DNA of 64,000 bases from JANQTF01 sp041741415 (GTDB lineage: Bacteria > Bacteroidota > Bacteroidia > J057): NCBI GenBank assembly GCA_041741415.1, contig JBGSKC010000085.1, positions 13,282 through 77,281 of the forward strand, in the 5' to 3' direction. The notes below the pieces were generated by a model. It had not been told where the DNA came from. It saw only the letters and a list, made by a program, of their open reading frames with translations, and did no database searches. The position numbers and the translations under genes are program-made. The first letter of the stretch is position 1. Each line of letters begins with the position of its first letter. This document shows, piece after piece, positions 1-8,838 of the stretch.

Positions 1-130
1 GGCAGACACGTAGGGGCGAACCTGTGTGTTCGCCCAAGACCACGCGATTGTTTACCCAAAACCACGCGCCTGTGCGCATCAAGAGGGCGGTGCCCGTTTT
101 CATTTGAGGGCAGACACACAGGTCTGCCCC
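1..130. repeat. Palindromic REP-like units flanking the old end of the CRISPR array
   Basis: Two inverted repeats are visible: GGGCGAAC at 14-21 pairs with GTTCGCCC at 28-35 around a CTGTGT loop, and GGGCAGAC at 108-115 pairs with GTCTGCCC at 122-129 around an ACACAG loop. The loops are reverse complements, so the units lie in opposite orientation. A truncated third unit may start at base 1. The second unit abuts the first CRISPR repeat. No open reading frame is convincing here. Such short palindromes are usually dispersed extragenic repeats; no function is assigned. Confidence 0.55.
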
Positions 131-458
131 TACTTAATCCTTACTGTACTGGATGATGCTCTGAGGGCCATGCCAAAGCAAACAACAATCACGATCACCA
201 CCTAGTCTTAATCCTTATTGTACTGGATGATGCTCTGAGGGACGGTACAAAAACACGGAGTATTTCAACTCCGGCGTGTCTTAATCCTTATTGTACTGGA
301 ATAGGTGCTGAGGGCCAAAGACCTTGACCTCGTGGCGTCGGTGCAGCGTGTCGTACTCCTTATTGTACTGGATGAAGCTCTGAGGGACGGGTTTGGGTTC
401 TGGAAAAACAGTGAGAACAAGTCAATAATCCTTATTGTACTGGATGATGCTCTGAGGG
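131..458 (-). repeat. Decayed terminal CRISPR repeats
   Basis: Four of the first five repeats differ from the consensus. The copy at 131-167 has altered bases 1-2 and 14. The copy at 278-314 has a scrambled segment after TACTGGA. The copy at 350-386 has three substitutions. The copy at 422-458 has altered bases 1-4. Degeneration confined to one end is the normal sign of the trailer end, where repeats are no longer copied during spacer acquisition. Confidence 0.9.
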
Positions 459-3400
459 CTTATTTCAGATCATACAAAGAAGGAGATACCGGGTCTTAAT
501 CCTTATTGTACTGGATGATGCTCTGAGGGAGAAATGAAGCAATGAGATTGGCGGATTCGGCTGACGGTCTTAATCCTTATTGTACTGGATGATGCTCTGA
601 GGGTACTAATGAGACAAATAGAGCATTTGACTGATGAGTCTTAATCCTTATTGTACTGGATGATGCTCTGAGGGCAGCCCTTGTGGAGGCCGTTTCTCTG
701 CTGCCATCCTTGGTCTTAATCCTTATTGTACTGGATGATGCTCTGAGGGGCGTTGCGCTTCATCTTTCGAGAGAGAAATGCAGTCTTAATCCTTATTGTA
801 CTGGATGATGCTCTGAGGGTGCCTTGTACTCTGAGAGTAAAGGATATTACAATGAAAGTCTTAATCCTTATTGTACTGGATGATGCTCTGAGGGGGGGAG
901 GGAAACCCATTTTTCTCCCATACCAACGAGGTAGTCTTAATCCTTATTGTACTGGATGATGCTCTGAGGGATTGGCGATCAATTTGCCAAAAACGGAAAA
1001 AAAACATGTCTTAATCCTTATTGTACTGGATGATGCTCTGAGGGAGCGCAGTCAGTGGCGTATTCACTGAGGAAAAGACTTGTCTTAATCCTTATTGTAC
1101 TGGATGATGCTCTGAGGGCACAGCCGCAACCGTTGAAATCGGCAAAGGGCCTCGTCTTAATCCTTATTGTACTGGATGATGCTCTGAGGGGAAGACTGAC
1201 TCAAAATCAATTCGTCAAAAGACTGAAGGTCTTAATCCTTATTGTACTGGATGATGCTCTGAGGGAGGAAAAGACTTCTTCCACTGACATGAAGGCAGCT
1301 TTGTCTTAATCCTTATTGTACTGGATGATGCTCTGAGGGTTTTTATTAAAGGATATATTTTTATCGCAGTATTACTTGTCTTAATCCTTATTGTACTGGA
1401 TGATGCTCTGAGGGAATTCTCAGCAAAGCTCTCGAGTCTCAATCTAACGAGTCTTAATCCTTATTGTACTGGATGATGCTCTGAGGGAGGAGGATCTACT
1501 AACAAGATAAAGGGTAGAGCGTTGGTCTTAATCCTTATTGTACTGGATGATGCTCTGAGGGGGGCCTTGCTCAACCCTCTGCTGGGCATTGACCTGGGTC
1601 TTAATCCTTATTGTACTGGATGATGCTCTGAGGGAGTTCGGCAACAAGATCCTCACCGACGACAGCTTGGGGTCTTAATCCTTATTGTACTGGATGATGC
1701 TCTGAGGGCGACACATGTCACACACCTAAAGAAAACTGGTAGGTGTGTGTCTTAATCCTTATTGTACTGGATGATGCTCTGAGGGAATACTGACAAAGCA
1801 TTTGGAGGCTAAAACCTCCGAGTCTTAATCCTTATTGTACTGGATGATGCTCTGAGGGCGGATTGCTCCGCTGGTATATGTTTTACGAGGGCACGTCTTA
1901 ATCCTTATTGTACTGGATGATGCTCTGAGGGTTCGCGTTATGGGAATACTGACAAAGCATTTGGAGGTCTTAATCCTTATTGTACTGGATGATGCTCTGA
2001 GGGCACTTCGTTATGGGAATACTGACAAAAGCATTGGAGTCTTAATCCTTATTGTACTGGATGATGCTCTGAGGGGGTCAAAAATGCAATCAGTAGGAAT
2101 CACAACGAGGGGTCTTAATCCTTATTGTACTGGATGATGCTCTGAGGGCGGAAAAATCAGGGACGTGGACCATCAACGGTTCGGTCTTAATCCTTATTGT
2201 ACTGGATGATGCTCTGAGGGACAGCATTAAAGCGGAAAAGGGTGGCACATGGACCGTCTTAATCCTTATTGTACTGGATGATGCTCTGAGGGATGAAAAA
2301 ATCATTTCGATGATTTCCCGCGAATTTGGTCTTAATCCTTATTGTACTGGATGATGCTCTGAGGGAGCCACACAACTTTATTAAGACATCCTGTCGCGAG
2401 TCTTAATCCTTATTGTACTGGATGATGCTCTGAGGGACCTGTATGACAGATGCAAAGTCTCCGGAGGAATTTGTCTTAATCCTTATTGTACTGGATGATG
2501 CTCTGAGGGAAGGGCCGATTCATCAACATCCGAGGGCGAGAAGCCCTGTCTTAATCCTTATTGTACTGGATGATGCTCTGAGGGCGGCTGCGAAACATTA
2601 CCTACACAAGGGATGGCGTGGTCTTAATCCTTATTGTACTGGATGATGCTCTGAGGGAATTTTTCAGACTAAGCAAAGATGACGAATCTTACGGTCTTAA
2701 TCCTTATTGTACTGGATGATGCTCTGAGGGCTTGAAAAAATAAGTGACTGAAAGTACCGGTCGCGTCTTAATCCTTATTGTACTGGATGATGCTCTGAGG
2801 GAAAGCTTATGGGAATACTTACAAAACATCTCGAGGCGTCTTAATCCTTATTGTACTGGATGATGCTCTGAGGGCCGACGCCGGGGAGTAGCTGAGAAAA
2901 CATTGATAGGTCTTAATCCTTATTGTACTGGATGATGCTCTGAGGGCCTCCAGCTCAATGAGATAAGGTCTAAGCTCACCCGTCTTAATCCTTATTGTAC
3001 TGGATGATGCTCTGAGGGAAACAAAAACTACCCTGCTAATCATGGGACCTTGCGTCTTAATCCTTATTGTACTGGATGATGCTCTGAGGGATGCGGGCAA
3101 CGAAACCATCAGGCCGCTAAATATGGCGTCTTAATCCTTATTGTACTGGATGATGCTCTGAGGGGAAAGCAACAATTGGCGGAGAATCTTTGAGCGACCA
3201 GTCTTAATCCTTATTGTACTGGATGATGCTCTGAGGGAGCGAACTTGGTAGTCGTAAAAATACCAAGCGGCAGGTCTTAATCCTTATTGTACTGGATGAT
3301 GCTCTGAGGGGTGCAGAAAACTGCTGATACACCCCTGATGAAGAGTCTTAATCCTTATTGTACTGGATGATGCTCTGAGGGTTGAAACAACACAACCAGA

Positions 3401-6400
3401 TGGAACTGTGTTGAAGAGTCTTAATCCTTATTGTACTGGATGATGCTCTGAGGGGAGGGAAAGGAACTGTTTTTGGAGACAGCCTGCCGCCTGTCTTAAT
3501 CCTTATTGTACTGGATGATGCTCTGAGGGCTTGAAACAACAGCAAACGAGATCTGCCAGCCAGGTCTTAATCCTTATTGTACTGGATGATGCTCTGAGGG
3601 TTTTGGCGAAACGACGCGGGCCATATAATGTTCACCCGGTCTTAATCCTTATTGTACTGGATGATGCTCTGAGGGCTAAGTAATTAGTGTCAGTTGGGAC
3701 TGGGAGCAAAGTCTTAATCCTTATTGTACTGGATGATGCTCTGAGGGCACTAAGTAATTAGTGTCAGTTGGGACTGGGAGCAAAGTCTTAATCCTTATTG
3801 TACTGGATGATGCTCTGAGGGGCGAAACGAGGCAGGCCATATAATGTTCACCCGAGAAGGGTCTTAATCCTTATTGTACTGGATGATGCTCTGAGGGGAG
3901 AGGGTAGGGTTTCAGATTGACAATGAGACGGCAGGTCTTAATCCTTATTGTACTGGATGATGCTCTGAGGGCGGTGGATGAGAAAAAGCTCCGACTTCTA
4001 TTGCACCTGTCTTAATCCTTATTGTACTGGATGATGCTCTGAGGGGTGCAGATAAGCAAACAAGTGAGCAAACTCAACGGAGTCTTAATCCTTATTGTAC
4101 TGGATGATGCTCTGAGGGGAGAAAAGTTATGTTTATTGCGTTCAGTCATGCTGTCTTAATCCTTATTGTACTGGATGATGCTCTGAGGGGCACTGGAAAA
4201 AGCTGATAGGATCTCAGACGGAAAGGTCTTAATCCTTATTGTACTGGATGATGCTCTGAGGGTCGTCTCCCATCTTCCCTCGCTCTCCCATGCCTATGGT
4301 CTTAATCCTTATTGTACTGGATGATGCTCTGAGGGGTAAAGGATGCTCCTGAAGTCAAGACAGGCGACAGTCTTAATCCTTATTGTACTGGATGATGCTC
4401 TGAGGGGCGGGTAGCAATGTCCGTGAGTCACTTCCAGAGGCGTCTTAATCCTTATTGTACTGGATGATGCTCTGAGGGGAGCGAAGGCGAACAAGTGCCT
4501 GGTTTCGCCTTTTGGTCTTAATCCTTATTGTACTGGATGATGCTCTGAGGGACGTAGCAAGTTAAGCCACACAAGTTTATTAAGACAGTCTTAATCCTTA
4601 TTGTACTGGATGATGCTCTGAGGGTGAAGTAAAAGAAGGGCCCCTCAAGGGCCGATATAGTCTTAATCCTTATTGTACTGGATGATGCTCTGAGGGATGG
4701 CTGAAGTGGAACTATTGTCAGTACAGAAGCAGGTCTTAATCCTTATTGTACTGGATGATGCTCTGAGGGCAAGCTGCTCGAAAACATGCGCGAGCAGGCT
4801 AAGAAGTCTTAATCCTTATTGTACTGGATGATGCTCTGAGGGTGCTGAACAAAAAATCTACATACCTGTTTTGTGGTGTCTTAATCCTTATTGTACTGGA
4901 TGATGCTCTGAGGGCAATTTGCCGAAATTCATAAGGCGGGAATCAGATTTGTCTTAATCCTTATTGTACTGGATGATGCTCTGAGGGTTACCAAAAGGTT
5001 GGTTATTACCTATATCGGGCAAGGTCTTAATCCTTATTGTACTGGATGATGCTCTGAGGGGAAAGCTATTACATTCTCCCTATTTCTTCCCTCGGTGGTC
5101 TTAATCCTTATTGTACTGGATGATGCTCTGAGGGCCGTTTTTTTCTGTGTCGTTTTCTTTGTTGGTTTCTGGGTCTTAATCCTTATTGTACTGGATGATG
5201 CTCTGAGGGATTGTAAACCATAAAGTCAGGCTCATCGAGTCTGGGTCTTAATCCTTATTGTACTGGATGATGCTCTGAGGGTTTAAACCAAATCCTCCAA
5301 AATCTTTAAATGAAAGTCTTAATCCTTATTGTACTGGATGATGCTCTGAGGGTCAGTTGACCTTTTCCATTAACCTTTACGAAGGTGTCTTAATCCTTAT
5401 TGTACTGGATGATGCTCTGAGGGCCATAAATTTCCGCTACATGGGGTCTGATTGGTCGGTGTCTTAATCCTTATTGTACTGGATGATGCTCTGAGGGTTG
5501 AGATTGGTCAGTTGACCTTTTCAATGAAGTCTTAATCCTTATTGTACTGGATGATGCTCTGAGGGAAATGCAAAGCCCAATCAAATGGTTGAGATTGGCC
5601 AAGTCTTAATCCTTATTGTACTGGATGATGCTCTGAGGGTTGGTGGCTTTTTTTAAAAAATTGTCAGTCGCCTGTCTTAATCCTTATTGTACTGGATGAT
5701 GCTCTGAGGGCTGGGGGGCTCAGGATCTTGTGCCGTTTCAGGGAGTCAGTCTTAATCCTTATTGTACTGGATGATGCTCTGAGGGCAATGGCATACTGTC
5801 TAAAGCACCTAGAAGAGAAAGGTCTTAATCCTTATTGTACTGGATGATGCTCTGAGGGGATTTAATACGATTGAAGAGGTGAAAGCCTTGGTCTTAATCC
5901 TTATTGTACTGGATGATGCTCTGAGGGAACGCAGCCATTGCCGATGTGGCAGTGACAATCGCGTCTTAATCCTTATTGTACTGGATGATGCTCTGAGGGC
6001 GGTGCAGCACCAGGGCGAGGCTCACCTCTATGAGGTGTCTTAATCCTTATTGTACTGGATGATGCTCTGAGGGGAGCGCCTGAACCCCGATGCGCCCCGC
6101 ATCAGCGCGTCTTAATCCTTATTGTACTGGATGATGCTCTGAGGGCGAGACAAAGGAGGCTCTGCTGGACCTCGCCCTGGTGGTCTTAATCCTTATTGTA
6201 CTGGATGATGCTCTGAGGGGGAAAGCAAAATGACCACACAAGAGCTGATAAAAGGTCTTAATCCTTATTGTACTGGATGATGCTCTGAGGGGTTTTTTTG
6301 AGGCGTTTATTCTGTCTCGGGCATTGGTCTTAATCCTTATTGTACTGGATGATGCTCTGAGGGTGGGAGGCGGCGGCGGATGCGGCGGCGGATGCGGCGG

Positions 6401-6945
6401 TCTTAATCCTTATTGTACTGGATGATGCTCTGAGGGCGGCGAGTAGATCCGCTCAAATTCAAGACCTTATGTCTTAATCCTTATTGTACTGGATGATGCT
6501 CTGAGGGCCGCCTTCGATTTCATTCACCATTAACACTAAGTCAAGTCTTAATCCTTATTGTACTGGATGATGCTCTGAGGGTCGCATTTTGGGCATGGGC
6601 AAAAGAGTCAGCGAGTCTTAATCCTTATTGTACTGGATGATGCTCTGAGGGAGAACAAAAAAACGCCGGGCAAATTTCAACCATTTGGTCTTAATCCTTA
6701 TTGTACTGGATGATGCTCTGAGGGCCGCAACAACAAGAGCAATGAAACTGGACATTGACCGTCTTAATCCTTATTGTACTGGATGATGCTCTGAGGGCGG
6801 CGGCGGATGCGGCGGCGTGGGAGGCGGCGTGGGAGTCTTAATCCTTATTGTACTGGATGATGCTCTGAGGGCGGCGCGGGCGGCGTGGGATGCGGCGGAT
6901 GCGGATGCGTCTTAATCCTTATTGTACTGGATGATGCTCTGAGGG
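131..6945 (-). CRISPR. Very long CRISPR array, 94 repeats of 37 nt and 93 spacers
   Basis: The repeat reads GTCTTAATCCTT...GCTCTGAGGG on the plus strand (37 nt). I counted 94 copies, with starts at 131, 205, 278, 350, 422, 493 and so on to 6909. Spacers are about 31-40 nt. Repeats from 493 onward look identical; those at 131, 278, 350 and 422 carry substitutions, marking the left end as the old distal end. On the minus strand each repeat ends in GATTAAGAC, which gives an 8-nt tail AUUAAGAC resembling the 5' handle of type III and type I-B crRNAs. Both facts put the leader on the right, next to cas2, and transcription leftwards. Apparent ORFs inside the array are repeat translations, not genes. 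The effector type cannot be decided from this window. Confidence 0.99.
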
Positions 6946-7229
6946 ACCACGCTTCGCTAACTGGTTCATAACCAGCAAACTAACATGGCATTTGGCAGAA
7001 CTTGTCAGGCTTTTTGCCAATTTGTCAGGCCGTTTTTTGCGAGCACAAAATTAGTCAGTAAAACCAATACGTCAAATAGCAATTTGTGGCACTAAAGAAG
7101 GAAAATGTAGGCCTGATGGTGCATTTTTAAGATCTGACTTAAATTGGTCGTTTGACTGAAATTAGCACCTCAGTGGCACTGGCCAGCACCTGTTTTTCCT
7201 CTTCACCTTCCAAACATACAACCCTTTTT
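6946..7229 (-). promoter_or_regulatory. CRISPR leader
   Basis: This non-coding stretch between the last intact repeat and the end of cas2 is relatively AT-rich and has no convincing ORF. A perfect inverted repeat, CTGGTT-CAT-AACCAG, lies at 6961-6975, only 15 bp from the repeat. A 9-bp direct repeat TTGTCAGGC occurs at 7002-7010 and 7022-7030. These are in the right place to be leader anchoring or integration motifs for Cas1-Cas2 or a host factor, but that role is inferred from position only. Confidence 0.75.
7046..7076 (-). promoter_or_regulatory. Candidate array promoter (Bacteroidota type)
   Basis: On the minus strand TAATTTTG (7053-7046) fits the Bacteroidota -7 element TAnnTTTG, and TTTG (7076-7073) lies 19 bp upstream where the -33 element is expected. 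Transcription would start near 7040 and run leftwards into the array about 95 bp later. The fit is by eye and no start site is known. Confidence 0.4.
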
Positions 7230-7691
7230 TTACAAAATCAACGTGTGCCCGGGCCGCGTCAGCACTTCTATCTGCAAATTCCGACCGATCACGTCCAGCC
7301 GCTGGATCTGCTCCTCGCCCACAGGCATCAGCAAAATGCTGTCCTGGTTGTCATACATCTCCTGGATCTCCCGCAACGTCGCAGCAATGTCCTGGTAAGT
7401 CTTCCGCTCCAGCCGCGCCATGTACACGCTCTTCTGTACCCGCGTGCAGCCCTGCCGGATCAGGTACTTCGCGATTGTCCGCCGCACTTTGTTGTCCTCA
7501 ATGTCATAGGAAATCAAACACAGCATCTCCGTCGGGGCTAAGGGTTGATGGGATCGCAACATCTCCTGCAGCCGCGCCCATCGCTCCGGCGCGGCTGCCT
7601 CCTCACTCTCAGGCCGCTTCGCCCGCTCAAAATAGAGCTTGCTCATGCCAGCCCGCAGCAATCGCAGGTATTTTTCGCCCTGTTTATTCAT
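7230..7691 (-). CDS. cas2: Cas2 with N-terminal extension (CRISPR adaptation)
   Basis: This encodes the partner of Cas1 in the spacer integrase. The Cas2 core starts near residue 56 with the strand MLCLISYDIED, whose Asp63 is the conserved ferredoxin-fold Asp. It continues with RQGCTRVQKSVYMARL and ends in a typical C-terminal strand. The ATG at 7691 gives 153 residues; a TTG at 7706 would add five. Either way some 55 residues precede the core, whereas typical Cas2 proteins are about 90-110 residues. The extension is charged and helical-looking (MNKQGEKYLRLLRAG, then ERWARLQEML) and I do not recognise it. The gene is last in the leftward operon after the primase-like gene, with a gap of about 19 bp, and its 3' end faces the leader. 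Confidence 0.93.
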   Translation of the reverse strand: MNKQGEKYLRLLRAGMSKLYFERAKRPESEEAAAPERWARLQEMLRSHQPLAPTEMLCLISYDIEDNKVRRTIAKYLIRQGCTRVQKSVYMARLERKTYQDIAATLREIQEMYDNQDSILLMPVGEEQIQRLDVIGRNLQIEVLTRPGHTLIL

Positions 7692-7710
7692 CCTGCTGGT
7701 TGTCAATCGG

Positions 7711-8838
7711 TTAATTCGCGCTCAGCCCCGATTCCAGCATCCGCCGCCGCAGCGGGTCCATGTCCGGAATCGCCGCAGTCAGCACCTGCCCCACCAGCTC
7801 CGCCAGCAGCAGCGCCAACTCGCCATGCGACCCCTTCTTTGGCGTCGGCACCATCGAAAAGCCCTGCCTCCCGTGAAACAGGTTCAGCTCCGCCCAGGCC
7901 AGGCCCACCTCGCCCCGCACCCGCAAGCCATACTGGATGTCGGTCAGCACCACCTTGATGCCCACATCGGCCCCCAGCGTCTGGATCTGCCTGCCCACCC
8001 CGCGCAACACTTCCGGCACATGCGGCGCTGGCTGCGGAGCCTTCACCGGCCGGTGCCCCGGCGACAACCGCACCTGGATCGTTCGCATCACCTCGTCGCT
8101 CAGCGAGTTGGCAGGGGGCGCCACCTCCATCGGGGCACTTCCGCTGTTGCCTGCTGCCGGAGCTGCCGTTTCACGCTCTCCGGCGTCCGGCGTCTCTGAG
8201 TCAGTCACAGCAGGTGCCGCCGGTTTCAGCAGGCCCGGTTGCTCTTCCCAGGGCAGTTGAATCAGGCCAAACAATGATACCGGAAGTGGTTCAGGCTCAG
8301 GATGATAAACGGGTGCAGGGTCGAATGACAAAAAGCTCACACGAGTCACGTCATGGGTTTTGTAATCGACTTTGTCTTCCCAGCCATAATGCCGGGCCCA
8401 TTCCCGCGCAAACCGCTGGTAGCCCTCTGCGAATGCTTTGGTGTGGGTGATGCCCTCCTCCATTTGGAAAAGCACCTTCAGGCCTTCGCCACTGGGCGAC
8501 ACATAGGCCAGGGCCACCCGGGGGTCGGTTTGCAGCCGGTTTTTCGCCTCTGCAATGGCCTCCTCGCTGGTAAAGAGGTGGTCAAGGTCGATGATCATCC
8601 AGTGAATGGAGGCAAAATCATTGCTGTTGCGCTGCCCGTTTCGGAACAAGGCCCCGATGAACCACGGCAGCCGCGATTTGCTTCGCTGGTAGTGGGTATC
8701 ATCGAGGTTGCGGGTGTTGCGCAGGCTGCGGATCCGCCCGGCAAGCTCACTTGCGGGGTCGGTGAGAAGCCTGTGCAGGCCATCGAGGGTGACGGGCTCC
8801 AGCGGATGCGTGAAACTGCTGGCGAGGAAGAGGTTCAT
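7711..8838 (-). CDS. CRISPR-associated VirE_N / primase-polymerase-like protein
   Basis: This 375-residue protein has an N-terminal domain (about 1-200) of the BT4734/VirE_N primase-like type. Visible motifs are the acidic pair in IIDLDHL (Asp84, Asp86), the SPSGEGLK loop (114-121) and DVTRVSFLSFDP (163-174), which fits the later catalytic or NTP-binding strand. A Pro/Ala-rich linker follows (about 203-275). A second domain of about 75 residues (about 276-352) contains VGRQIQTLGADVG, AELNLFHGRQGFS and PTPKKGS and is not recognised. The ATG overlaps the cas1 stop by 4 bp, so the two genes are translationally coupled, and cas2 follows at once. Primase-polymerases are known partners of CRISPR adaptation modules, mainly near type III systems. 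A role in making or processing pre-spacer DNA is an inference. Catalytic activity is not shown. Confidence 0.8.
   Translation of the reverse strand: MNLFLASSFTHPLEPVTLDGLHRLLTDPASELAGRIRSLRNTRNLDDTHYQRSKSRLPWFIGALFRNGQRNSNDFASIHWMIIDLDHLFTSEEAIAEAKNRLQTDPRVALAYVSPSGEGLKVLFQMEEGITHTKAFAEGYQRFAREWARHYGWEDKVDYKTHDVTRVSFLSFDPAPVYHPEPEPLPVSLFGLIQLPWEEQPGLLKPAAPAVTDSETPDAGERETAAPAAGNSGSAPMEVAPPANSLSDEVMRTIQVRLSPGHRPVKAPQPAPHVPEVLRGVGRQIQTLGADVGIKVVLTDIQYGLRVRGEVGLAWAELNLFHGRQGFSMVPTPKKGSHGELALLLAELVGQVLTAAIPDMDPLRRRMLESGLSAN

Noticed and set aside
305..4494. Many small ORFs with repeated ILIVLDDALR or LRASSSTIRIKT peptides
   Set aside because: They are translations of the CRISPR repeat in both directions and are not proteins.
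6364..6908. GC-rich spacers read as a minisatellite
   Set aside because: They are separated by normal repeats and each has spacer length, so they are spacers from a repetitive target, not an array artefact.
131..6945. Array belonging to a type II system
   Set aside because: No cas9 or tracrRNA-like anti-repeat was seen, and the 8-nt AUUAAGAC tail with a leader next to cas2 fits type III/I-B-like repeats better.
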